This document shows, piece after piece, positions 17,881 to 26,140 of a stretch of DNA of 44,618 nucleotides (positions within the stretch are counted from its first letter, which is position 1; each line of letters opens with the position of its first letter). Where the stretch lies: contig FR901798.1 of the NCBI GenBank assembly GCA_000437675.1, forward strand, positions 1 to 44,618. The letters are read 5' to 3'. Both the position numbers and the translations under genes were made by a program. Origin of the DNA: Prevotella sp. CAG:891. Lineage in GTDB: Bacteria > Bacteroidota > Bacteroidia > Bacteroidales > Bacteroidaceae. The notes beneath the pieces were generated by a model, which was given only the letters and a program-made list of their open reading frames with translations, did no database searches and had not been told where the DNA came from.

Positions 17881-18297
17881 CTATTGTATTAACCATTTAC
17901 CATTCTCATAAACAAGTGGAAATATAACTTCTTCGCGCGAACTATCGTTAAATGTAACATTTAAATAAACGTTGGCCATTTTGTTATTGTCGTGCATTGT
18001 AGTCTTAATGACCTCTACTCGGTTTACTCCTTGTTTCTCTTTAATGATCTCATTTTGGTGATGTTGTAGCATTCTTATCATGTTTTGTTTATAATTGTCA
18101 GTCGTATTTAAGCATGAATGCATAGAGGCTACATAGTCATTGAAATGACCATTTGCTCGTAGGTTGTAATAATAGATGGCCATAGTATCAACCCTATTTC
18201 CGTCATTTTCGTCTTTAGAAGCATCGTTATTATTACCACAACTGCTGAGTAAGAGAGAAAGAAAAGTAAAGATGGTAATGAAATGAATTTTGTACAT
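17881..18297 (-). CDS. Small lipoprotein, DUF4878-like
   Basis: 138 aa. The signal peptide ends in LLLSSC with Cys20 as the lipidated residue. A low-complexity linker rich in N, D and E follows. The rest (about residues 35-138) has the pattern of NTF2-like DUF4878 lipoproteins: an alpha-helical start with YYYNLRANGHFNDYVASM, a HHQNEIIKEKQGV segment, then beta strands ending in VIFPLVYENGKWLIQ. Such proteins sit on the periplasmic side of a membrane; their function is unknown. The gene lies downstream of der but behind a strong hairpin (18333-18427), so it is probably a separate transcript. Family assignment rests on pattern only. Confidence 0.7.
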   Translation of the reverse strand: MYKIHFITIFTFLSLLLSSCGNNNDASKDENDGNRVDTMAIYYYNLRANGHFNDYVASMHSCLNTTDNYKQNMIRMLQHHQNEIIKEKQGVNRVEVIKTTMHDNNKMANVYLNVTFNDSSREEVIFPLVYENGKWLIQ

Positions 18298-18332
18298 ACA
18301 GATTTGAATGTCAGAGTTTCGTCATGTAATGA

Positions 18333-18427
18333 AAAAGCTATAAAGTTGCAATTACCTTATCGCTGATTTGTTGAAAAAAGTATTTCAATAGAATACAGTG
18401 ATACGTAATACCAACTTTATAGCTTTT
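18333..18427 (-). terminator. Long-arm, wide-loop hairpin downstream of der
   Basis: Perfect 16-bp arms, AAAAGCTATAAAGTTG (18333-18348) and CAACTTTATAGCTTTT (18412-18427), are separated by a 63-nt loop that can form an inner TTGAAATA/TATTTCAA-type stem. Read on the minus strand it starts 17 nt after der and ends in T5. Confidence 0.7.
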
Positions 18428-18443
18428 AAAAGAGAGGCAGATA

Positions 18444-19760
18444 CTACTTCTGTCTGATGTAAATATTGATGGGCGTACCAGTGAAATCCCAACGTTCGCG
18501 AATCTTATTTTCAAGGAATCTGCGATAAGGTTCCTTTACATATTGGGGAAGATTTGCGTAGAATACAAACGAGGGAACTTGTGTATTAGGTAATTGCGCG
18601 CAATATTTAATTTTGATGTATTTTCCCTTGATTGAGGGTGGGGGATAAGCCTCAATGAGGGGCAACATCTCCTCATTGAGTTTCGAGGTACTAATGCGGC
18701 GCTTGCGTGCCAAATACACCTCCTTAGCTGATTCCAACACCTTAAAGATACGTTGTTTGGTTAATGCTGAAGCAAAGATGATGGGGAAATCGACAAAAGG
18801 AGCTAAGCGATTGCGGATTGCATTTTCAAAGTGCTTGATAGCTTCCTGCGATTTATCTTCAACTAAATCCCACTTGTTGATGACTACCACCAAACTTTTC
18901 AAGTTACGCTGAATGATTTGTACAATATTCAGGTCTTGACTTTCGATACCACGCGTTGCATCAATCATCAAAATGCACACATCAGAGTTCTCAATCGAGC
19001 GAATAGCGCGCATCACAGAATAGAATTCCAAATCCTCAGTAACCTTGTTTTTACGACGGATACCAGCAGTATCAACGATGTAAAAATCAAAGCCAAATTT
19101 AGTATATCTTGTAAGGATACTGTCGCGTGTAGTTCCCGCAATATTCGTTACAATGTTGCGTTCTTCTCCTAAAAATGCATTGATAAGGCTACTTTTTCCG
19201 GCATTGGGGCGTCCAACCACACTGAAGCGTGGAATATTATCCTCATCGTTTTCGTTTTCAGCTTCAGGGCCTAATTTTTCCAAGATAAGGTCAAGTAAGT
19301 CACCCGTTCCACTACCAGTAATGGCAGAAATACAGAAGGGGTCACCTAATCCCAGTTTGTAAAATTCAGCTGAAGTATATCGATCTTCATTGTTATCAGT
19401 TTTGTTAGCACAAAGAATAACGGGCAGTTTGGTTCTTCTCAGAATAGAAGCAACTTCTGCATCCAAGTCCGTAATTCCATTTTTGATATCTACAACAAAA
19501 AGAATCACGTCAGCTTCTTCAGTGGCTAACGATACTTGTTTTCGAATTTCACCTTCGAAAATATCATCCGAGTTTACCACCCATCCTCCGGTATCAACGA
19601 TGGAAAACTCACGTTTACCCCATTCACATTTGCCATATTGGCGATCGCGAGTGGTACCAGCTTCATCGCTAACGATGGCCTGTCGGGTACCCGTCAAGCG
19701 ATTGAATAGAGTTGATTTGCCGACATTGGGTCGGCCTACTATGGCTACTAATTTTGACAC
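18444..19760 (-). CDS. der: Ribosome biogenesis GTPase Der (EngA)
   Basis: 438 aa, the normal length. Two tandem GTPase domains are visible: the first P-loop is GRPNVGKST at residues 9-17 with DTGG as G3 and NKTD as G4; the second is GRPNAGKSS at 183-191 with DTAG and NKWD. The C-terminal KH-like domain ends in GTPINIYIRQK. Der acts in maturation of the 50S subunit in the cytoplasm. It is the last gene of the DUF177-rpmF-fabH-era-der cluster and follows era by 25 nt. Confidence 0.97.
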   Translation of the reverse strand: MSKLVAIVGRPNVGKSTLFNRLTGTRQAIVSDEAGTTRDRQYGKCEWGKREFSIVDTGGWVVNSDDIFEGEIRKQVSLATEEADVILFVVDIKNGITDLDAEVASILRRTKLPVILCANKTDNNEDRYTSAEFYKLGLGDPFCISAITGSGTGDLLDLILEKLGPEAENENDEDNIPRFSVVGRPNAGKSSLINAFLGEERNIVTNIAGTTRDSILTRYTKFGFDFYIVDTAGIRRKNKVTEDLEFYSVMRAIRSIENSDVCILMIDATRGIESQDLNIVQIIQRNLKSLVVVINKWDLVEDKSQEAIKHFENAIRNRLAPFVDFPIIFASALTKQRIFKVLESAKEVYLARKRRISTSKLNEEMLPLIEAYPPPSIKGKYIKIKYCAQLPNTQVPSFVFYANLPQYVKEPYRRFLENKIRERWDFTGTPINIYIRQK

Positions 19761-19785
19761 GTGTAATCGTTTTTAAGATGTAATT

Positions 19786-20667
19786 TTAGTCGAGCTTATA
19801 TCCATAAGCTTCTAAGCGTTTCGTATTGCTGCGCCAATCCTTATCTACTTTCACGAAGATTTCGAGGAAGATACTTTTACCAAAAAACTTCTCAAGTGTT
19901 TTTCTGGCTTCTGTCGAAACTTTTTTCAGGGCAACTCCGCGATGTCCGATGATAATGCCTTTTTGACTATCACGTTCCACATAGATAACAGCATTGATGT
20001 GTATACTCTTATCGTTTTCTTTGAATTGCTCAACAGCCACTTCAACGGCATAAGGAATTTCCTTGTCGTAATAGAGCAGGATTTTTTCGCGGATAATTTC
20101 TGTAACGAAAAATCGTGCAGGTTTGTCTGTCCACTGGTCTTTATCGAAATAAGGTGGAGAATCAGGAAGTAATTCTTTGATTCGATTCAAAACCTGGTCG
20201 ACATTGAACTTCACTTTGGCTGAAATGGGGAAAATTTCGGCATGTGGCAGACTCTCGTGCCAAGCAGCCACCAGTTTTTCAAGTTCCGACTGATTGGAAA
20301 GGTCTATTTTGTTGATAAGCACCAATACAGGTACGTTCATTTTTTTTACCTTTTCCAAGAAGTCGCTGTTCTTGTCTGGTTTTTCCACCACGTCAGTTAC
20401 ATAAAGTAAAACATCTGCATCCTGAAGAGCCGAAACCGAGAATGCCAGCATTTCTTCCTGCAACTTGTAGTTCGGTTTTAATACACCGGGAGTGTCAGAA
20501 AAAACGATTTGCGCATCATCCGAATTTATGATACCCATAATTCGGTGTCGGGTTGTTTGCGCTTTAAAAGTGGCAATAGAAATTCGCTCACCAACCAAAA
20601 GGTTCATGAGAGTTGATTTACCAACATTTGGATTGCCGACAATATTTACAAATCCTGCTTTATGCAC
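19786..20667 (-). CDS. era: GTPase Era
   Basis: 293 aa. The N-terminal GTPase has the P-loop GNPNVGKST (residues 11-19), the DTPG switch II motif and NKID as G4. The C-terminal KH domain includes IIGHRGVALKKVSTEARK, the GxxG-type loop that binds the 3' end of 16S rRNA. Era checks 30S assembly; in Bacteroidetes the anti-Shine-Dalgarno end it binds is conserved although initiation rarely uses it. The gene lies between fabH and der, with a hairpin (20701-20770) in the fabH-era gap that may reduce read-through. Confidence 0.97.
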   Translation of the reverse strand: MHKAGFVNIVGNPNVGKSTLMNLLVGERISIATFKAQTTRHRIMGIINSDDAQIVFSDTPGVLKPNYKLQEEMLAFSVSALQDADVLLYVTDVVEKPDKNSDFLEKVKKMNVPVLVLINKIDLSNQSELEKLVAAWHESLPHAEIFPISAKVKFNVDQVLNRIKELLPDSPPYFDKDQWTDKPARFFVTEIIREKILLYYDKEIPYAVEVAVEQFKENDKSIHINAVIYVERDSQKGIIIGHRGVALKKVSTEARKTLEKFFGKSIFLEIFVKVDKDWRSNTKRLEAYGYKLD

Positions 20668-20696
20668 TGTAGTTATTGTATAGAGGTGGAAAAAGC

Positions 20697-20774
20697 GTAA
20701 AGAGCGTTAGGCATACAAGCATGGATCTGAATACTTTGTATGAGTTCCCGTTCTGAATGCCTGACGCTCTACGC
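20697..20774 (-). terminator. Wide-loop hairpin between fabH and era
   Basis: AGAGCGTTAGGCAT (20701-20714) pairs with ATGCCTGACGCTCT (20757-20770) with one mismatch. GCGT/ACGC outside extends it past a one-base bulge, and the loop is 42 nt. On the minus strand it follows fabH directly and ends in a weak T-rich stretch, so partial termination or mRNA processing is likely. Confidence 0.6.
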
Positions 20775-20794
20775 ATCTGTTATTTTTTTGATTA

Positions 20795-21799
20795 CTATTT
20801 AGCGGTGTATCCCCACTTCAGGTAAGCAGCGCCCCATGTAAATCCTGCGCCAAAAGCCGTCAAGATGAGGTTGTCGCCCTTTTTCAACTGTTTTTCGTAA
20901 TCCCAAAGAGCCAAAGGCAGCGTTCCGGCCGAGGTATTACCATAGCGTTGAATGTTGAGCATCACCTTATCCATTGATACGTCTAAGCGGTTGGCAACAG
21001 CTTCAATGATACGAACGTTAGCCTGATGCGGTACAATGTAAGCAATGTTTTCCTTGTTCAGTTCATTGCGTTCAGCCATTAAAGCACAAGCGTCACTCAT
21101 GTTCGTAACGGCAAATTTGAACACCGTACGTCCTTCCTGGTGCAGGTAATGCATGCGGTGATCAATCGTAAAGTAAGACGGGTTGCAAACAGAACCACCT
21201 GCTTTCATGCACAAGAAAGGCAAACCTTTACCATCCGTGCGCAAGTAGCTGTCTTGCCATCCGTAGTTACCTTCTTCAGTTGAGGGTTCAACTAAAACAG
21301 CTGCAGCACCATCACCAAAGATAGGACAGGTAGCACGGTCGGTATAGTCAACAATAGACGACATTTTGTCGGCACCGCATACCACAATTTTCTTATATCG
21401 TCCGCTTTGTATCATACCGGCAGCAGCATCCATGGCAAAAAGGAAACCGCAGCATGCAGCTTGCATATCGATGGCAAAGGCATTCTTCATGCCAATTCGG
21501 CCGATAACAATACTTGAAGTCGAAGGGAAGTGATAGTCGGGAGTAGTAGTAGCAACAATAAGGCAGTCTACTTCCTGTGGGTCGGTATTGGTTTTTTCAA
21601 GAAGTTGCTTTACGGCTTTACGGGCCATGAAGCTTGTACCGAGTCCCTCTTCATTAAGAATGCGACGTTCTTTAATTCCGATGCGCGACATGATCCACTC
21701 GTCGTTGGTGTCAACCATGCGTGAGAGTTCATCGTTGTTAAGTACGTATTCAGGCACATAGCCTCCTACGCCAGTGATGACTGCATTGATTTTTTCCAT
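20795..21799 (-). CDS. fabH: 3-oxoacyl-ACP synthase III (FabH)
   Basis: 334 aa. The catalytic triad is visible: Cys116 in QAACCGFL, His258 in VPHQANVR and Asn288 in YGNTSAGT. The N-terminal ITGVGGYVPEYVLNN and the EWIMSRIGIKERR motif are typical. FabH condenses acetyl- or branched acyl-CoA with malonyl-ACP to start type II fatty-acid synthesis in the cytoplasm. In many bacteria plsX lies between rpmF and fabH; it is absent here, as usual for Bacteroidetes. A long hairpin (21870-21968) separates fabH from rpmF, so dosage of the two may be uncoupled. Confidence 0.97.
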   Translation of the reverse strand: MEKINAVITGVGGYVPEYVLNNDELSRMVDTNDEWIMSRIGIKERRILNEEGLGTSFMARKAVKQLLEKTNTDPQEVDCLIVATTTPDYHFPSTSSIVIGRIGMKNAFAIDMQAACCGFLFAMDAAAGMIQSGRYKKIVVCGADKMSSIVDYTDRATCPIFGDGAAAVLVEPSTEEGNYGWQDSYLRTDGKGLPFLCMKAGGSVCNPSYFTIDHRMHYLHQEGRTVFKFAVTNMSDACALMAERNELNKENIAYIVPHQANVRIIEAVANRLDVSMDKVMLNIQRYGNTSAGTLPLALWDYEKQLKKGDNLILTAFGAGFTWGAAYLKWGYTAK

Positions 21800-21861
21800 G
21801 GGAAATATATTATGTAATTCATGTCCCGGTGGTAAGCCAAGTCATGAAACTGTCTCTATGT

Positions 21862-21968
21862 AGAAAAAAAATAGTTTAAGAGTTACAAGTCATTGGCGTT
21901 CATCTTTTGTCTGAACAGAACGCAGACAGGGTGAGAAACGTCAAGAGCTAATCAACTCTTAAACTATT
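21862..21968 (-). terminator. Long hairpin terminator/attenuator between rpmF and fabH
   Basis: Perfect 15-bp arms, AATAGTTTAAGAGTT (21870-21884) and AACTCTTAAACTATT (21954-21968), enclose a 69-nt loop. On the minus strand the stem ends in eight T residues. The loop can fold two ways: GTCTG/CAGAC, or GCGTT/AACGC. Alternative inner stems hint at regulated read-through into fabH. Confidence 0.75.
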
Positions 21969-21997
21969 GCCTAACTTAAAACTGAAGTGTGCTAGTT

Positions 21998-22183
21998 TTA
22001 TTCAGCAACTTCTTTCTCGATAGCGAGCTTACCGCGGTAGTAGCCGCAGCTGGGGCATACCGTATGGTAAATATGCCATGCTCCACAGTTAGGGCAGATG
22101 GCCAATGTGGGAGCGACAGCCTTATCGTGAGTTCTACGTTTGAGAGTTCTCGTCTTTGATTGTCTTCTTTTAGGATGTGCCAT
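21998..22183 (-). CDS. rpmF: 50S ribosomal protein L32 (bL32)
   Basis: 61 aa. The basic N-terminus MAHPKRRQSKTRTLKRR is characteristic, followed by a zinc ribbon with CPNC and CPSC (about residues 30-46). It is a structural protein of the large subunit. It follows DUF177 by 108 nt, the common bacterial arrangement, and carries a strong terminator-like hairpin downstream. Confidence 0.97.
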   Translation of the reverse strand: MAHPKRRQSKTRTLKRRTHDKAVAPTLAICPNCGAWHIYHTVCPSCGYYRGKLAIEKEVAE

Positions 22184-22291
22184 TTTTCTGTTTTAATTAT
22201 TAAAATTGATGTTGTGATTTGCTTAATTTTTCAGGGTGTGCCGTTAATAATCTGATTAGGCTTTCATGGTTTATGACATATCTCATATTTA

Positions 22292-22777
22292 CTACATGTC
22301 GTCCTCATCGGATTGATTGGTTGATTCGTCATCACCCATAATGTAGCTAACTACTTCTTGATTACATTCGCTTTCTGCATGTGTGCGCTGCATGGGTAGC
22401 GAGGTAGCTATAATTTCATATACGTCCCAACTCAAGTCGTATGTTAAACTTGACGATGCGAGATATCTGATTTCAAGATTGTCGTTATCTTCAGGTTCTG
22501 AATCCTTAATCTTTATGGTATCTGTCACATCAATGGGCAGGGTTAAAGGGTCTAAGCAACGATCGCAAGGAACTGTCACCTCGCCTTTTAAACCTATTTG
22601 TACTATGTATATATTACCTGCTGATGCACGCACCGTGATGGTGGCGTGAACTTCTCCGCCACTTATTTCTTCCTGCTCCAGGTCAGCAAAGAAGCGATCA
22701 GTTAGCTCAACGTTCAGGCACATCGCTGCTTCGGTAACGTGTGCCAAATTGATATTTAGGAGGTTTCCACTTTGCAT
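22292..22777 (-). CDS. DUF177 / YceD family protein
   Basis: 161 aa. The pattern matches the YceD/DUF177 family that accompanies rpmF: an early LNINLAHV, a mid-region VPCDRCLDPLTLPID with the two Cys (CDRC) typical of the family, and an acidic end with LPMQRTHAESEC and DDESTNQSDEDDM. The family is linked to 23S rRNA accumulation and ribosome assembly in bacteria and plastids. It heads the operon. The ATG lies only eight bases after a TAACTTTG box, suggesting a near-leaderless mRNA. Confidence 0.88.
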   Translation of the reverse strand: MQSGNLLNINLAHVTEAAMCLNVELTDRFFADLEQEEISGGEVHATITVRASAGNIYIVQIGLKGEVTVPCDRCLDPLTLPIDVTDTIKIKDSEPEDNDNLEIRYLASSSLTYDLSWDVYEIIATSLPMQRTHAESECNQEVVSYIMGDDESTNQSDEDDM

Positions 22778-22785
22778 AGCGGCTG

Positions 22786-22816
22786 CAAAGTTAACATATT
22801 CTGTTTGATATATAAA
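22786..22816 (-). promoter_or_regulatory. Promoter of the DUF177-rpmF-fabH-era-der cluster
   Basis: On the minus strand TAACTTTG (complement of 22786-22793) is preceded at 19 nt by a weak TTTA -33 element. The box ends 8 nt before the ATG, so the leader would be only a few nucleotides. Confidence 0.55.
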
Positions 22817-23443
22817 GTGCTACGCACGTTTTTTTTGACTGTTACCCTCTTTTTTTTGTTTTTCTGCGCTTTTCTGCCGCTATTCTGAATGTAATTTTGC
22901 CCTAAAGCGGTTTTTAAATGGTCAAAACAATGTGCTTTCTTCAATTCCGTCACTCATAAAATGCAGCCATGTCACAACGCTTCGTTGGTCTTATTTTTAA
23001 GGAGTTACACTTGAAAAGTCTTATTGATTCAGTTTATAGGGTGGCTTTCTTTTTTGAAGAATGAGGGTGTCTGTATGATTTTTTTAAAATTTCTATTTTA
23101 TTTTTTGTGTATTTCGTTTAATTGTTAGTACCTTTGCCAGTGAATATAAAAAGGCAGTATTTCTGCATGGCAATCTTTACACTATATCTTGTTTTGCACC
23201 AATCTACCTTACGCTACATATTCTGCAATTAGATATTGCATGAACAATTAAAGGGATGGTTTTAGTAGGGATTGAAAGGTCATGTTGTGATCATTTGTTT
23301 TGTGCTTATAGGCTGCGTGTAAGTCTATTCGTATCTTTTTGTAGATTTTCTTTCATCAGTTTTTAACTTAGTTGAAGTGTTGGGCATTTAGCTTTGTGGC
23401 GTGGCTGCTGCTTTAATGCTTCGACGTTTCAAAAAATCTACGC
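22817..23443. other. Non-coding gap between divergent transcripts
   Basis: About 630 nt holding the minus-strand promoter of the DUF177 operon at its left edge and the plus-strand promoter (23104-23136) with a long leader. Homopolymeric T-runs near 22830-22860 and 23079-23106 are present. No gene or RNA fold was recognised. Confidence 0.5.
23104..23136 (+). promoter_or_regulatory. Promoter of the modular secreted protein gene
   Basis: TTTG (23104-23107), 21-nt spacer, TACCTTTG (23129-23136): a full consensus match. The leader to the ATG at 23444 would be about 300 nt, long enough for regulation. Confidence 0.65.
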
Positions 23444-24703
23444 ATGAAAAGTTTTTTCTTGAAAGTTTCTTTGCTTGCCGGTTTATCATTATCCGGCTTT
23501 TGTTCCGTGTTCGCTCAAACAAAGACGGAGGTGATTAATACTTATTTGAAGGTGACCGAAGAAAATGAGGTCTTTGAAAATGGTATTTATATAGTAGCGA
23601 GTTCAGAGGATTATAAAGATACCACAAAATTAGCCCTTATGGCGGATGATAATACTGTGAATAGAAAACATGTAAAAGTTTCTAAGGACAGTTTGCGAGA
23701 AAAAATGCTATATTTAAATTCTAATTTGATAGCAAAGAGTGCAAATGAAAAAAATACGGTTTATGAGTTGACAATTCACAGAGATGACAGATATCATTTT
23801 TTGTATTTTTTTGATATTGCAAACAAAAAATATTTGAAAGCACCGAATTCAAAAAATACAACAGGAAAAGTATCTTTGAATTTAATATCAACGCTTCCCA
23901 CTAATAAAGAGGAAAAACTATTTTTTGCAATAGATGTATGTTTTAAAGAAAATGGTGATAATCAAATAGAATTTTATCCTGGTATTAAAGATGCGTATAG
24001 AATTTTGCGCTATAATGGGTATTCTTATTTTTCTTGTTATAGAAATGGCCAGTATTCTGCCCAACTCTACCGCAAAGTAATCCCCATTAAAATGACATCC
24101 GCAGGTTACTCTACGTTGTGTGCCGATTACGCATTTAAAATGCCGGAAGGGTTAACGGGCGGTATTGTAAAGTCAGTTGATGGAACCAATTTAACCATTG
24201 ACTATTGCTATCCCACTGACAGCATTGTGCCAGCTCATACACCTATTATATTGAAAGGTGCGGAAAATACCTACAATGCTTCAGTGATGAGTGTGGAGGG
24301 AAATACGTATGAGGGTAATTATCTTTATGCAGCCGTTGATACTGAAGGAAAAACTTCTGTAAACGGTGACAAGGGTGATAATTATAAGTACTATAAGTTA
24401 GCTAAATACAATAATGAAGTTGGATTCTGGTGGAATGCTAATAATGGTGGGCCTTTCAAGAATGGTAAGAACAAAGCATACTTGGCTTTGAAGCGAAATT
24501 CAGGTGTTGCAGAAGTAAAAGGCTTTACCTTGGAGGGGCTTGAACAAACCGGAATTTCCAATGCTACTACACAGGAAAATGCAACCTCAACAGCAGTGTA
24601 CGATTTGAACGGTAAGTTGATGCCTCAAACGCAACCCCGCTCACTGCCAGCCGGGGTATATATTATAAATGGCAAGGTAACTATTTTAAAGAATAATCGC
24701 TAA
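23444..24703 (+). CDS. Secreted modular protein, unknown function
   Basis: 419 aa. A signal peptide ends near residue 24 (CSVFAQ). Residues about 25-205 are an AT-rich, lysine/asparagine-rich part that was not recognised. From about residue 206 (VIPIKMTSAGYSTLCADYAFKMP) a module common in Bacteroidales secreted proteins begins; it has PAHTPIILKG and later GFWWNANNG and NKAYLALKR segments. The tail (VYDLNGKLM ... LPAGVYIINGKVTIL) is the same sorting-type end as in the LRR protein at 4.2-5.8 kb. Base composition changes sharply near 24050, where the first part meets the common module, which suggests shuffling of the N-terminal domain. Extracellular or surface location is inferred. Confidence 0.75.
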   Translation: MKSFFLKVSLLAGLSLSGFCSVFAQTKTEVINTYLKVTEENEVFENGIYIVASSEDYKDTTKLALMADDNTVNRKHVKVSKDSLREKMLYLNSNLIAKSANEKNTVYELTIHRDDRYHFLYFFDIANKKYLKAPNSKNTTGKVSLNLISTLPTNKEEKLFFAIDVCFKENGDNQIEFYPGIKDAYRILRYNGYSYFSCYRNGQYSAQLYRKVIPIKMTSAGYSTLCADYAFKMPEGLTGGIVKSVDGTNLTIDYCYPTDSIVPAHTPIILKGAENTYNASVMSVEGNTYEGNYLYAAVDTEGKTSVNGDKGDNYKYYKLAKYNNEVGFWWNANNGGPFKNGKNKAYLALKRNSGVAEVKGFTLEGLEQTGISNATTQENATSTAVYDLNGKLMPQTQPRSLPAGVYIINGKVTILKNNR

Positions 24704-24754
24704 ACGAGGAGTGAGCCTGTAAGTTGCGTAGCAGTGAGTCTGCCTCGTTTTAGT
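24702..24754 (+). terminator. Weak hairpin at the stop codon of the secreted protein gene
   Basis: AAACGAGG (24702-24709) pairs with CCTCGTTT (24743-24750) across a 33-nt loop, then TTAG. With arms of only 8 bp it may only attenuate transcription into the small gene downstream. Confidence 0.4.
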
Positions 24755-24794
24755 TAGCGACTATCCACTTAATTACAAAGTATAAACTTTTAAA

Positions 24795-24986
24795 ATGACT
24801 ATCAATATGCAAGCTAATCATAGCAAGAAAATTTATGTACGTCCGACCGTAGAAGAACTTCAACTGGAACCTGCAGTGCTTATGGCCAGTTCGCCGGTGC
24901 AGACTCATGATGAATACAATCGGAATATTGATGCCTGTGAACAGTTGAGCAACAAGCGCGAAAGCATTTGGGATTCGATGGAGTAA
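24795..24986 (+). CDS. Small conserved-type peptide with a KxYxRPxxEELxLE start
   Basis: 63 aa, or 59 aa from the second Met. The pattern, a short basic lead then KKIYVRPTVEELQLEPAVLMASSP, matches a class of very small Bacteroidales proteins that begin K-x-Y-x-x-P and end the helix in (L/M)AxSx, often encoded next to secreted or peptide-processing genes. No signal peptide, no Cys pair and no tailoring enzyme is nearby. The reading frame sits 91 nt after the secreted protein gene, is followed by a perfect 10-bp terminator, and has sensible codon use. Function is unknown. Confidence 0.6.
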   Translation: MTINMQANHSKKIYVRPTVEELQLEPAVLMASSPVQTHDEYNRNIDACEQLSNKRESIWDSME

Positions 24987-25018
24987 ATGGCGTGAGGCAA
25001 TTTGTAAAACATTAGGTA

Positions 25019-25068
25019 AGCATGTGAGTTTGGAATTTTGTTTCAACCTCACATGCTATTATTTTTAC
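25019..25068 (+). terminator. Intrinsic terminator after the small peptide gene
   Basis: AGCATGTGAG (25019-25028) and CTCACATGCT (25048-25057) form a perfect 10-bp stem, followed by ATTATTTTT. Confidence 0.85.
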
Positions 25069-25463
25069 CATCTAGCAGATGGTGTCCTTATAAATGAGAC
25101 CGTATTTACCGACACACAGTAATCCAGAGTTTTGTGTCAGAGTTTGCTACAGAATAAGTCAATTAATGGTCTGCAATTTGCTTGTTGAGATAACACGGTC
25201 ATAAAAATGTCAGCGTTAAAAGGTTTTCGTTACATAAAGTTTGGTACTTCACACAGATTGCATTAACTTTGCTAATACGTTAAGCCCCAATCAGTGTAAC
25301 GGCCTGTATCGATGGTCGAAACGCTCGCGTTACAAATCCGAAGAATTGCACTTGCTGCGAAATGCAATCGCCCGGCATGTCAGTTTGCAAGGAATGTGAT
25401 GCTTGAAACCAGGAATTTGGACAAAAATTGATTGACCTAAAGAACAACAAATCTCAAAACTAT
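25069..25463. other. Non-coding gap with the promoter of the DUF4468 gene
   Basis: About 395 nt. It contains the consensus promoter at 25240-25271 and a leader of roughly 185 nt. Nothing else was recognised. Confidence 0.55.
25240..25271 (+). promoter_or_regulatory. Promoter of the DUF4468 gene
   Basis: TTTG (25240-25243), 20-nt spacer, TAACTTTG (25264-25271): a full match to the Bacteroidetes consensus. Confidence 0.65.
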
Positions 25464-26090
25464 ATGAAGCAATTTCTCATTCTTTTTCTGCTATTTCTGC
25501 CTATGCTGACTTGTGCAGCACAAAAGCGTGCCGTAAAACCTCAGTATGGCATAGGTACAGTACCTATGGTGAATGGTTATGTACAATTCGACAGCACCTT
25601 TCATGTCAGTGGAAAATCAAAAGCACAACTCATGGAGTTGTTGCAGGACTACGTTCAAAAAAATCTGGTTGAAGGCCCCGAACAATTGCCTCAAGCACGC
25701 TTGACAGAAGTGAGTCCTGAAAGTGGTGTTATTGCTGCCAGCATTGAGGAGTACATGTACTTTAAGCGTACCAACTGGCAAATTCACCGCGTACGATTCT
25801 ATTATCAACTCGTATTTACTGTATCTGATGGCAAGTTCGATGTCATGATGCGCCGCCTGCATTATCGTTACGACCCCGAAGTAACTGCCGGCGATTTCGA
25901 TGACGACCGTCGTGCAGAAAATTGGATTACTGACGATGCAGCCCTCACCAAGAACGGCACACGTTTGGCACGCATCAGTGGTAAGTTCCGCACGCATACC
26001 ATCGACCGAAAGAATGAAATCTTCAAGCAGGCTGCTTTAGCTACCGGAGCTAAAGTAAAGAAAATGAAGTGGGTAGAGGTCGAAGAATAA
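25464..26090 (+). CDS. DUF4468 domain-containing exported protein
   Basis: 208 aa from ATG 25464. A frame extension from a TTG at 25428 was rejected because MKQFLILFLLFLPMLTCAAQ is a clear signal peptide. The mature part matches DUF4468: VNGYVQFDSTFHVSGKSKAQL (about residues 30-50), an amphipathic helix with LLQDYVQKNL, then the strand-rich YFKRTNWQIHRVRFYYQLVFTVSDGKFDVMMRRLHYRYD. Cys17 could be lipidated (LTC), but CAAQ also allows normal cleavage. The function is unknown; the family is periplasmic or envelope-associated in Bacteroidetes. It is monocistronic, between a promoter and a strong terminator. Confidence 0.85.
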   Translation: MKQFLILFLLFLPMLTCAAQKRAVKPQYGIGTVPMVNGYVQFDSTFHVSGKSKAQLMELLQDYVQKNLVEGPEQLPQARLTEVSPESGVIAASIEEYMYFKRTNWQIHRVRFYYQLVFTVSDGKFDVMMRRLHYRYDPEVTAGDFDDDRRAENWITDDAALTKNGTRLARISGKFRTHTIDRKNEIFKQAALATGAKVKKMKWVEVEE

Positions 26091-26140
26091 TACATTTCAC
26101 GAAAGGATGCACTGCAGATTGTTTGTAAGTGCACATCAAT

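Noticed and set aside
22756..22953. 65-codon minus-strand frame upstream of DUF177
   Set aside because: It overlaps the promoter and start of DUF177; the Lys-rich translation reflects T-runs.
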